NCBI GenBank assembly: GCA_018398765.1
Contig: JAHBMJ010002239.1
Coordinates: forward strand, 1-18,219
From: Chromera velia
Lineage: Eukaryota > Sar > Chromeraceae
Direction: 5' to 3'
DNA: 18,219 nt
Shown here in pieces: positions 8,684 through 17,469 of the stretch (the first letter of the stretch is position 1; each line of letters starts with the position of its first letter). A model generated the notes under the pieces. It saw nothing but the letters and a program-made list of their open reading frames with translations, ran no database searches and was not told where the DNA came from. A program made the translations under genes and the position numbers.

Positions 8684-11413
8684 TCACAGGGTGACACAGG
8701 CCAGGAGGAAACCAAGACAGGCACGTGCCTGTGGGTAAAGAGAGAATTTAATGGAAGATCAACCAACCCTGCAGTAGAGGCGTCCTTTGCCCTCCAGCAA
8801 ACCAGACCCCCCTGCAGACGCCCCCCCTGCCCCCCCCCGGAGACGCCCTCCAACGCCCGCAACAGCAGAGGCTCTGCCCCATCCGCCCTCGCTTCGGTCT
8901 CCTGATCCACACACCTGCGCACGCAAACAGAAAGACAAGAAAGCAGGCAGGCAGGCAGGCGGACAGAGGACGCATTTGGTTTTCTTGCTTACACAAGCAG
9001 ACACAACCACCACGACACAGCAAGCAGAAGAGAGGAGAAAAAAAGTGAACACAAATGCATCGAGAAGAAACCCCTCACTTATCACTGCATGAACTCCCGA
9101 TGGTGGACCTCACCATACAGAAAAGAAGCAACGAGTACGTGCGTACACACACTAGAACCTTTCTGAACAACCCAAGCAGTGGTCAAAGAGTCAGGAGAAG
9201 TACCCGGAAATTTCCCCGAAGCCGCTCCCACGTACACGCACAAAGCTACACTTTTCTCTCTCTCCTCCCTCCCTCCCGACAGACTAACTGACCAGCAAGA
9301 GTCCAGACCGGACAAGTACAGAGAGGGCAGTCAGACGAGAGGGGGGAAGGTTCCGACCCCCCTTTCTTTCCCCTCCCTTCCCCTCTTCCCTGCCCTCCCC
9401 CCCTTCTCTCCAGTCCCATTCGCTAACTTCCAAGGACTCCTTGAGGTCTTTCAGGATCCTCAGAAGGTGGGAAAGCTCAAAGGGACGCTGCAGAGAAGAC
9501 ATGACACACGAGGGAGGATTTGTGGGGAGGAACCGTAGAGTCATCATTCAATTTTATGCAGACAATGCTCAAGATGTGTCTTTCTTTCTGGCCGTAAGCG
9601 GCTTCTTCATGAAGCTCTCTCTCCAAGTCCGCACTTCAGAAGAGAAGAAGACATCAAACGGTACAGTGTTGCAAACGCTGCACAACGAACACTCAAAGTA
9701 AAGTTACCTACCGTGCATTCCTCTCCTCACCTGTCCCCCTCTGCATTTTGTTTCCCACACAGCGATTCCTTCCTTCTGCCGTCTGGTCTCCCCCCCCCTT
9801 CTGGTGGCCTTCCGTCTCCTCCTCAACTCCTCGTCGTCCCCCCCCGTCCCCCCCTCAGGAACCCCCAGGAGCCCCGACAGGGTCAGAGAGGCAGAAGGGC
9901 CTGCTGAGGCACTCGCAGCTGCGGCACTGGACTCTGCAAAGCAGAAACAACAGCAGCAATTTCTTTCGTTTGTTTTTAAGCATGCAGCACCTGGAAGGGA
10001 GTCTGGCCCTGTCACTCTCGGAACTCGGTTTGTAAGGGAAAAATAAGTGTGAAAGCAGAGAAAACAAAATTTATAAAAAGACAGAAGACAGCGCACACAC
10101 AAAGAAGACCAGCCTCACGTGCTCTTTCGTTTTCAGGGAAATGCAGGGCAGAAGAAAAGCACACAAGGATGTGCTCATCCAGGAAGGAAAAAAAACCATG
10201 TGCTTCTATCTTTTTGCTCCCAGAAACGAAAAAGACCAGCTTTTTTATCATCCTGACGAACCTTTTCTCGCCTTCTTTGAGGGCCTCTGCTCCGAGGCTC
10301 TGCCAGCTGCTGCCAGCCCCCCCCTCTGACTCTGACTGGCAACTCCCGAGGGTCTCCCTCTGCCTCTGCCTTGCGTCTGGCCCTTCCGTTGCCCCCTCTC
10401 CCTCTTCTCTCTGTGCCCTTGCGGCTGAACCCCCGCCCCTGCCAGGAATGCAGCTACAAGGAGCAACCTAGACTCCCTCGGCAGACCCATCACCTCCTCC
10501 CCTCCCCCCCCTCCAACGCCACGAGATGAAGAGACGACCAGGGACCGTTCCTGAGAGGAGAGGCGCGAGGAAGCTGCAAGTGATGCTTTCGCCCCCCCTC
10601 TTTCAGGACACACTTGCTGCACTGCCATCAGGCGATCCCGAGGGGCTTGATGACATAGGAGCGTCTTTTGGTACCTGCATGTGTGGATGTCAACGCACGC
10701 ACACACACACACACACACACACAGACACACACACACACGCACACGGAGAGACGGAGAGAGAGACTCACACGGACTCTTAGGCAGGTACGCACCGACGCAG
10801 CACGACAGAAGAAGCGAAAAGGACAGGCAAGCCGCGTGATGGGGGGCAAGACAAGAAAACATAAAAAAGACAAGAAAGACAGCTTGCAGACTTCCTGAGG
10901 GACCGTCCGAGGCGAACTGACTTCACCAGGCACAGCTCTTCTCCCTCATCGACACATGTAGTACCCTCTTTTCCACCCTTCATGAAAGATGGATTCGTTG
11001 ACCGACTCTTTGAGTGCGTTGTCAAGTTTGCGCTTCAAGTTCATGAGGAACTCCTCCCTCTCTAACTTTCGGAGTCTCTTCTCCTCACTCCCTCCGCCTT
11101 CTTCGACGAAGGCATCGACAGGGATCCTCTCTGCATGCAGCTAGGAAGGGAGTGGATTCAGATAGGTGTGAAACAAAACGATGAGTATGAATTCCACCCC
11201 TTCCACTCAGAGAGAAGAAGGGAAGAGGAAGAACAAAGAAAAGGAGAGAGAAAGCACATGAGCATCAATGAGACCCTCTCCACATCCAATCGGAAGGCGG
11301 GGACAGACAGAATGCACCCATGCACTCAGCGGAGAAGTAAGTCATACCGGCACACAGACAGACAGACTATATGGTTTCTTCTTTTCCCTCTTCTCTTCAT
11401 GACAACGGACTAG

Positions 11414-11449
<36 letters not shown>

Positions 11450-14400
11450 GAGGCTATATGTTTCTTCTTCTTCTTCTCCTCCCTCCTTTTGTTCATGAAC
11501 ACAACAGACAAAAAGAAAGAAAGAACAAAGACAAAAGAACAGCACCAACAATCAAAGAACGTGGGCAGGGGGCCCGAAAGGTGAGAGTGAAGCGCCCCTT
11601 GCCTCTCCACCTCCCGGCAGGCAGGCAGACAGACAGACAGAGAGAGAGACAGACCTTCCCGGACCGCGACGGTCTTGAGGAACAAAGGCCACACAGACCG
11701 GACAGCAAGGCAGATCTCGTGGAAGTTCCCTGCTGTCTGCTCATGAAGACAGGAGATCACTCTCTCCACACACGCACCCCACAAGGCGCCCTGGTGGTGA
11801 AAGAATTGAAGTTCCTGCGGGAAGGACAAAAGTGCGTTTTTGTAAATACAGCGATATTCGAACACATGCCGGGATCCTTGGTGAAAGAATTGCAGCTCCA
11901 GCTGCGAGACGACCGACAGCACGAAAAGACACAAGGACGCATTGCAGTCGACTCATGTGTAGAAAGACGGTCTCATGGAGAATAGCCACGGTCGAAAAAA
12001 AAACTCTTGGAGGAAGAAACGAACATCGCTCTCAGACAACCAGCCTCACAACCTCCTTCCCTCGATATCCTAAGGTCCCCATACACACCTCTTTCCTTTT
12101 CCCTTCGCTTCCCACGCCTTCACTCATGTCCTATCATCTGACTGACCTCTTGGGAGACATCACTTCGTCCCTCTGCCCCTTCTCTCTCGTCTCCGTCTCT
12201 GTCTTCTTCTCTGTCTCCCCTCCGTCCAGCAGGCGCAGCGGCAGCGGCAGAAGACGAAGAGGAAGAAGAGGAAGAGATGCCAGAAGCCCGACTGGCAAGT
12301 GCAGCCCTGAACGTGTCTCTTGCGATCTCTGCATACCCCCTCACCGTCGTGCTTGAAGACGCGCCTCTGCAAAAAGAGCCAAGGAGATCCTTGGAGGGAG
12401 AGCCCGGTCCAGAGGGGTTGAGGGAAACAGGGGCCGTGTGCTTCTCGACATCTTTCATGAGGTCATCTTCTTGGCAACCTGTTCGACTCTTTCGTCCCCC
12501 TGTTTTCACTTCTTCCATCCCTCTCTCCGGCTCGTCCTCCTCAGAGACGTCACTCATCGGAACGGGGGAGGACGGACACGGAGAGGGCCCAGTCTCAGTC
12601 GGGGCTCTGGTGGTGCCTTCGGGGTTTCTGTCTGCTGCCTGCTGGGCTGCGTTCTTGAGTAGCCTGTCACTGTGCCTTACATTGGCGGTTGAAGGGGTCT
12701 TTCCAAGCTTCACAGCTGCCGCCTCCATGTCCCGGAGGTGGGGACTCTCTTGTGGCTCTCTGCGTCGGGACTCGGTAACCCCTTTTTCCCTTTTCACAAC
12801 GCATGAGGCAGAGGCAGAAGAGGAAGAGGAAGAGCTAGATGAGCTCGAGGCAGATTGTGACGGTTTGTCATTTCTCTGTGTACTCTTCTTTCTCGCCCTC
12901 TCCAATCCCTCCCCCGTCTTTTGCAGAGAAGTCTTCTCAGATGTTTTTCCTTCCCCCTCCGTCTTCCCTCTCCCCCTCTCTCGAAATTCCTCTTTCTCCT
13001 TCTTTTCAGACACCTCTCTTCCCCCCACTTCTTTTTCCACCTCCTTTTTCTTGCAGGGTCGCCGGAGAGGGGGCAGAGAGGGTCTCGAGAGAAGGGAAGG
13101 GAGCCCGAGGGAAGAGAAACCTTCTTCCCCCTTGGATAGGAAGGAGGACGTCTCGTCTGCACATACAGAGAGAGAGGGAATTGAGGGATTGGAGAGGGGG
13201 GAGAACCCGCAGAGCGGCACGCATGCTGACTCTCTTTGAGAGTGAGAGGGGGACTCCCGGCAACATGATCGAAAGGTAGGCAGGCAGGCAGGCAGGAAGT
13301 CTGATGGATGGATCGACAGAGATGGAGGCATACAGAGAGAGCTGAGGAAAATCAGGCGAGAATCCAAACAAGAGGAAGATCTCTCCCTCAGTTTGTTTTA
13401 CCACAGACCTTGAGAGAATGCATCGAAGAAGATGTCGAAGGGAGCAGGTCCATCGGGTCTCCCAGCCTCTCCCCCCCCTCCAACGAAAAGTTCAAATCCG
13501 TCTGCCCCCTCGAGACCCCGGCTTTCCCCGAGACAGGAGACGTCGGGAGACCCTGCATGAACATGAATATGCACACACAACCACGACCCTCAGCAGCAGC
13601 AGCAACAGCCGTGAAGAAGCCTGAACGGATAGATGAATGGCGTGAGAGGACAGCAAATGGAGCAGCAGAAAGGGGTGGTCTGCGTTGAATGGATTGAGGT
13701 GAGAACAAAAGAAAGACGGAAGAGAAGGGAAGAAAAACGAAGGCAAAGAGCTACCAGAAGCGAGAGCCTCTGTCATCCTGAAGAATGGAAAGAAACCGCA
13801 CGAACGAAAAACCGATGCATCAACCGGCGGACCCACCTGCGAGCACGAGAGAAACCCTAGTCCCCCCATGAGGTCTGCACTGTTCCCTCAGTCTCGTCAG
13901 TGCAGGAAGGAACTCAGGCCACAACTGGAACAGCAAGTGGAAATTGTCTAGAATCTGCAACCAATCAGTCGTTCAATTATTCATTCAGTCGCTTCCAAAC
14001 GAATCGATTCATTCATTTACTCATTTAGTCACTCAGTCAGTCTTCCAAACTAATCGATTGATTCGTTTACTTAGTCACTCAGTCAGTCATTCAGTGAGTC
14101 AGTCAGTGAAGAATACAAGGTGTCGATCGAGAATTGGTATCACAAAAAGCAAGACACTGACGTCAAGTATCAAATACTTTGAATCGGCAATGCAGAAGGA
14201 ATAAGAAGAAAGCCAAAGAGAAGAGAGGAAGAAAAGCATACGTCGACGATCTGCACACAAAGCAGGAAAGACGCAAAGACACGCCGAGAGAACCGAACAT
14301 GAAGGTACAGCAGAACGAAAGACCAACAGAGAAACGCAGCAAAGGGAAGATTTGGGAATAAAAAGACAGAAAAAAGCGAGAACTGACTGACGATAAACGG

Positions 14401-15935
14401 GGCGCATTTTCGTTCGTTCTCCGTCCCCGCTTCTTTGTCACCCCTGTTTCCCTCCTTCTCACCCAGGGAAGGAACCATCAATCCTCTCCGCGTCCTTCCA
14501 CCTGCCTCAACCCTCTTCAACACCTGTTGCAGTCTCGTCACAGCCTCCCCTAGAGACCCCAAAGCTCTCTCCGCACCCTCTGCGCCCGAACAACTGAGAG
14601 GAGGAGGAGGCGCTGCCCATTCCGACGCTTCTCTTTCTCTTCCTTTCGGTGGACGCCCCGGCCTCCCTCTCTGAGTCCCCGGTGCAGCAGCTGAACTCGA
14701 AACCTCCACGAGAGAAGGACGGGCCGCCTCGGGGGTCTCCCCAACAGAACCTGCAGAAAGGAGCAAACGGGAGGGAGGGAAAATTTGGCTCTGTCACGCA
14801 CAGTCACACACCCACGCACCCCCCGGACAGGAAAGCAGGGAAAGCCGAGACTTGCAAACTCAGGAAAAGGACGCACAGAAAAGCAAATCAGAAGAAAGGA
14901 AAGGAAAGGAAAGGAAAGGAAAGGACGGGACTCACCTTTGGCCTTGCCTGGTGTGGTCGGTGGAGGTGAACGACTGTCATCGTTGGGGGGTGCGGAGAGA
15001 CGGCCGCTTCGTCTCCTCTCCCCGGCCCCCTTTGCATCCCCGTCTCCCCTCTTGAGAGACTTGACGGACCAGCGAGACGTCAGCGACAGCCCTCTCTGCG
15101 TGCCGTCTCTGCCCCTGCCCCTGCCCTTGTTTGTCGTCGCCCTGCCCCCCCCAGACTCGGTCAGCTGCCGGCATATTTCGTCCACCAGCCGTGCACGTTC
15201 ACTCTTCGAAAGGAGTCCAGACACTCCTCCTCCTAACCCATAAGGGTGAGAAGGAGGCAACGCTAGAGGCAGAGCGAAGGCAGAGATATCCACGAACGCA
15301 CAGGGTGCCCCGAGCACCCCCTGGACGAATTCTTTCACAAGAGAGGTCTTCAGGAACCCTGAGAGTCCCACAGCACGAATCACGGGCAGAGGGGCGCGAC
15401 CCTGAGAAAAGAAGAGGAACGGACGAAGAGATGTCAATCTACATCAGCAATAAAAAATGATTCTCGTTTTACACACACGAAGCGCGCAGACTACAAGCGG
15501 GCATGAAGTTCACGACAGCTTTCAAAAATACAAACACAACGAGAGGAGGGTGACAGCAGTCAACCTAGACCTGTGAAACAAATCCCCGAGCAGAGACATG
15601 CAAAGACGAAGGCGGCAACAGGGCAATCTGGAGGAACCTGAGAAATCAAGACTGAACCTCTTGCCTTCACGCCACAAGATGAAAAACATCAAAACAAACA
15701 AAGTGATGCGTTGTCTCTCCACTCAAACACTCAAGAGAAGGCAGTAGCACTTGACATACATGGACACGCAGAGAGAGAGACCCAGCTGAACACATAGAAA
15801 CAGACAAAACGTCTAGAGACGAAACAGTCGAGACACGAAGAGAGCCTGCTTGAGGGAAGGAATGGGAAAAAGAAACAGAGAGAGCTCACGTCTCCAACCG
15901 CAGAGATCAGGTCGATGATTTGTTCTCCCCTCACT

Positions 15936-15988
<53 letters not shown>

Positions 15989-16761
15989 TCCACGCACAGA
16001 AAGGGGGGAAGCAAAGACTGTTTGTGGGGGTTGCAGAAGAGAACAGGGATGAAATGGGCGATGGGCAAACAGCGGAGAAAAAGAAAAGGTCCCTCCCTCC
16101 CTCCCTCCTGTGGACTAGAGCGCGAGTGACTGCTCATTTTGAATGCACCCATCTACTGCCTGCATGTCCCCCTGTTGACTTGCCTGTCCAGTACTTGTTC
16201 AGGAATTCGTTCAACGACCGTCTCCTGGGGTCCTGCATCAGGGATACACGAGGAGACGGGTAGGAAGGAAGGAAGAAGGAAGGAAAGGACTCTCAGGCAA
16301 TTCCACTCGGGAGGGTAAGTGGGCATTTCTGTGGACCGAAAGGAAACGTGTAAAAGCTCCTCTACCAGGGATTTGATGGTTAAGATGGATGAACTGTCTT
16401 GCTTCCGATTTGGTCTGTGTGGCCTTCCACTGTTCGCGAATCTTTTCTGCACTACGAGCTCCGAACCGAACAAGAAATCTTATGTTAATCCGTCTGCTTG
16501 TTTTATGACTTCCAAAAGCACTCAGAGCGGGATATCGAGAGGAAAAGGGGGGACAGAGGGGGGATGAGCAAGGTAGACACAGACACATAGACTGACCTCT
16601 GGAGAAAAAATTCCGGTCAGAAGACTGAAGGGTCTCTCTATCTCCTCACGCCCCGTCTCGTCCACTGCCGTCTCCCTTCCCTCCTTCTCCTCCTCACGCT
16701 CGAAAACTCCAGACACGGCTTGAAGGAAGTTGGCAGCCAGAGAGGCGACAGGACCACTCAT
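8684..16761 (-). CDS. ORC5: Origin recognition complex subunit 5 (AAA+), 16 exons
   Basis: Origin-binding complex subunit that helps load MCM helicase in the nucleus. Proposed exons: 16761-16597, 16446-16366, 16232-16184, 15933-15890, 15401-14936, 14750-14476, 13954-13837, 13552-13409, 13156-12147, 11901-11655, 11130-10977, 10674-10262, 9933-9731, 9487-9293, 8914-8768, 8728-8684. All phases agree and total 1251 residues plus stop. Hallmarks in order, compared by memory with human ORC5 (435 residues): RGEQIIDLISAVGD then P-loop region GLSGFLKTS (residues 125-133), AFVDISAF, Walker B GLM-ILDN (358-364), sensor-like RVSLVLA, PFDIFFDAFSQ, a large insertion (449-784), ALWGACVERVIS...VWPLFLKTV, LPRESRLLLVAAFLAG (human LPYYSKFILIAAYLAS), RPFELSHLLRILKDL and GKGRLYCR. 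Weak points are the start (first in-frame ATG 16761), the ends of exons 6 and 11, and the last intron. The neighbour at 17470 is divergent. No RNA evidence was available. Confidence 0.82.
9293..9487 (-). other. ORC5: ORC5 exon 14: C-terminal winged-helix part
   Basis: A CTTCTCTGCAG acceptor begins RPFELSHLLRILKDL, matching the ORC5 pattern KPFPLDRLLAILYSI. A Gly/Glu/Lys linker and SRLTALSVLVRSGLLL follow, matching the ITSLVTLQLLTLV helix. The donor CTG|GTCAGT keeps phase 0; otherwise a TAG follows two codons later (9286-9284). Confidence 0.65.
10262..10674 (-). other. ORC5: ORC5 exon 12: conserved LLLVAAFLA helix
   Basis: The acceptor ACATGCAG lies just downstream (on the sense strand) of a TG repeat. 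LPRESRLLLVAAFLAG (residues 982-997) matches one of the most conserved ORC5 segments. A basic linker with an AT-hook-like GRGRGRPSG and PSKKARK follows, then the donor AAAAG|GTTCGT. Earlier in-frame acceptors inside the exon (for example TCTCAG before GAACGG) could shorten it. Confidence 0.65.
10694..10744. repeat. (CA)n/(TG)n microsatellite in ORC5 intron 11
   Basis: The (CA)n on the plus strand, with single GA and GC interruptions, is (TG)n on the ORC5 sense strand. It ends about 20 bp before the exon 12 acceptor at 10676-10675. Confidence 0.95.
11410..11447 (+). repeat. (GACA)n microsatellite
   Basis: Perfect GACA/CAGA tetranucleotide repeats lie in ORC5 intron 10. A second, shorter GACA/GAGA array lies at about 11620-11652, just inside the same intron next to the exon 10 donor. 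Confidence 0.9.
11655..11901 (-). other. ORC5: ORC5 exon 10: start of C-terminal region
   Basis: Two in-frame acceptors are possible: GTCTCGCAG (exon start 11901) and TTCCCGCAG (start 11814). Both are followed by a near-identical CAATTCTTTCACCA sequence, giving LELQFFHQG and ELQFFHHQG. The rest (ALWGACVERVISCLHEQT...EICLAVRSVWPLFLKTVAV) follows the human ORC5 pattern of FYAAYINILL...ELRHLAVLNFPKYCEPV. The donor is GGAAG|GTCTGT. Confidence 0.7.
12147..13156 (-). other. ORC5: ORC5 exon 9: 336-codon disordered insertion
   Basis: A single open exon lies between TGTATGTGCAG and AAGAG|GTCAGT. It is dominated by Lys/Glu-rich (EKKEKEEFRERGRGK) and poly-Ser (two runs of 9 or more) segments, an Ala run and acidic tails (DVSEEDEPERG, DREEDRDGDERE). 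No known domain is seen. The least biased part (DMEAAAVKLGKTPSTANVRHSDRLLKN) may be a short motif. Human ORC5 has no counterpart. Such insertions are common in coccidian proteins and could carry regulatory phosphorylation sites (inference). Confidence 0.7.
13275..13296 (+). repeat. (GGCA)n short tandem repeat
   Basis: Five GGCA units lie in ORC5 intron 8. Similar short AGGC runs occur at about 8943-8963 in intron 14. Confidence 0.85.
13409..13552 (-). other. ORC5: ORC5 exon 8: AAA+ lid edge
   Basis: The acceptor is TTCATGCAG and the donor TCAAG|GTCTGT. It encodes a glycine/glutamate-rich segment ending PAPFDIFFDAFSQ, which corresponds in position and pattern to the PF-hydrophobic-F segment of ORC5 that follows the sensor strand. 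Phase 1 at both ends lets it join either exon 7 or the longer form of exon 6. Confidence 0.6.
13837..13954 (-). other. ORC5: ORC5 exon 7: Walker B and sensor-1 region
   Basis: The acceptor is TGGTTGCAG and the donor GCAG|GTGGGT. The 39 codons read ILDNFHLLFQLW, then PEFLPALTRLREQ, then TRVSLVLA. This matches the ORC5 order of Walker B strand (hydrophobic x4-D), helix with LLP-x-LxRL-x-E, and the following hydrophobic strand. The acidic residue that often follows the Walker B aspartate is replaced by asparagine here. The exon is 118 bp, not a multiple of three. Confidence 0.75.
13985..14107 (+). repeat. Tandem repeat in ORC5 intron 6
   Basis: Two units of about 50 and 46 bp (13993-14042 and 14043-14088) share TTCCAAAC, AATCGATT and CACTCAGTCAGTC blocks, and further CAGTCAGT repeats extend to 14107. 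The array lies in the intron before the Walker B exon and ends about 30 bp upstream of its acceptor on the sense strand. Confidence 0.85.
14476..14750 (-). other. ORC5: ORC5 exon 6 with AT-hook-like motif
   Basis: A TTTCTGCAG acceptor opens the exon. It encodes a disordered stretch with an AT-hook-like core RGRPGRPPKGR (14638-14670), then an amphipathic helix (LGEAVTRLQQVLKRVEA) and the strand RRGLM leading to Walker B. The phase needed by the next exon selects the weak donor ATG|GTTCCT at 14475. A much stronger donor, CTGG|GTGAGA, lies 13 bases further on (exon end 14463) but puts exon 7 out of frame. Confidence 0.6.
14895..14925 (+). repeat. (GGAAA)n microsatellite
   Basis: About six AAAGG pentamers lie in ORC5 intron 5. 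On the sense strand this is a CCTTT tract immediately after the GTGAGT donor. Confidence 0.92.
14936..15401 (-). other. ORC5: ORC5 exon 5: P-loop region
   Basis: A TTTTCTCAG acceptor and an AAAG|GTGAGT donor bound 155 codons. The exon encodes the start of the AAA+ domain: LPVIRAVGLSGFLKTSLVKEFV matches in pattern the strand - P-loop - helix of ORC5, and AFVDISAF matches the following strand. The Walker A reads G-x-x-G-x-L-K-T: the glycine expected before the lysine is leucine, and a glycine sits two positions earlier. LSKSERARLVDEICRQL continues the fold. The second half is basic and low in complexity (KGRGRGRDGTQRG, ERRRSGRL) and is probably a disordered insertion. Confidence 0.8.
15940..15984. 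repeat. (CA)n/(TG)n microsatellite in ORC5 intron 3
   Basis: About 22 CA units on the plus strand. On the ORC5 sense strand this is (TG)n running directly into the exon 4 acceptor (GTGAATGCAG, AG at 15935-15934), so the repeat takes the place of the usual polypyrimidine tract. Confidence 0.95.
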
Positions 16762-17469
16762 CGTAGATTTTAAACTTTTTTTCACTGCCGGTCTATCTCC
16801 CCTCCTGTCCTCTGCAACTTGACTCGCTGTCAGGATTTCTTCAACAGCTCCTTTGGGTGCAGGAATCGCCTGAAAGATCTTCTGCTCTAATTGCGAAAAT
16901 ACAATTAAAAATTGCCCGCGCACGGGAAACCGCAAGTCGGTCTACACAGAAGCAATGCGTGTGCCTTCATCGACATGCATGCACAGCAGATAATTTGACT
17001 CTGACAGCCAATGACAGCCATCATCAGCCATCATCATGCCATCATCATCTGCGACATGGCATGCATGCTCTCTATTCTGCATATATGAACATATTGTGCA
17101 TCGCTCTTAATTAATGAGGCCCCGGCATGCATGGCGCGTCCCCTGCGCGTCCGCGACCGCGCCGGGGCCCGGCCGTGGCTAAAATTCGTCGAGGGCTCTG
17201 TGTCGATCTAGCTGCATGCTGCATGCATCCTTTGTGGGCGCTGGCTGACCAGAGAACCTCTTCCCTCTTCCATCAGAGTCAGTCATATATATAGTCAGTC
17301 GTGCCTGGACATCGTTTCCTTTAGCCTGAAGGAATCAGCTCCAGTTTCTGTGAGGTGGCCGTAGACTGGTCTCCTGGCCCGTCCGGTTGCTGTTTCTCTT
17401 TTCTCTTTGCAACCAACAAAGAAGGTAGCCAGCTGTCTCAATAGATCGTCTCTCAGCCTGCCTGGCCAG
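16762..17469. promoter_or_regulatory. Divergent intergenic region with TGCATGC cluster
   Basis: The region lies between the ORC5 start (minus) and the ATG at 17470 (plus). GCATGC-type motifs occur at 16976-16983, 17059-17068, 17124-17134 and, as a tandem pair, 17213-17230. TGCATGC is an established promoter motif and AP2-factor target in apicomplexans. Other features are a CATCATCAGC/CATCATCATG repeat at about 17004-17048, a GC-rich block at 17140-17178, and ATATATATAG flanked by AGTCAGTC repeats at about 17279-17300, upstream of the plus gene. A shared bidirectional promoter is inferred. Confidence 0.5.

Noticed and set aside
10604-10671. Plus-strand exon between TTTCAG and GGTACC (DTLAALPSGDPEGLDDIG)
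   Set aside because: The minus strand reads as ORC5 exon 12, with a conserved ORC5 segment and phase agreement; the plus reading has no partner exons.
12366-12685. Extra intron inside ORC5 exon 9 (GTAAGG to TTTTTGCAG)
   Set aside because: The splice phases disagree and the sequence is open throughout.
12277-13239. Long plus-strand open frame of 320 codons
   Set aside because: It is the antisense shadow of ORC5 exon 9; Ser/Leu-rich composition and no plus-strand splice context.
16378-16500. Alternative frame of ORC5 exon 2 (EKIREQWKATQTKSEARQF)
   Set aside because: It looks protein-like, but its phase does not match exon 1 or exon 3; frame KRFANSGRPHRPNRKQ does on both sides. Kept as a caution.
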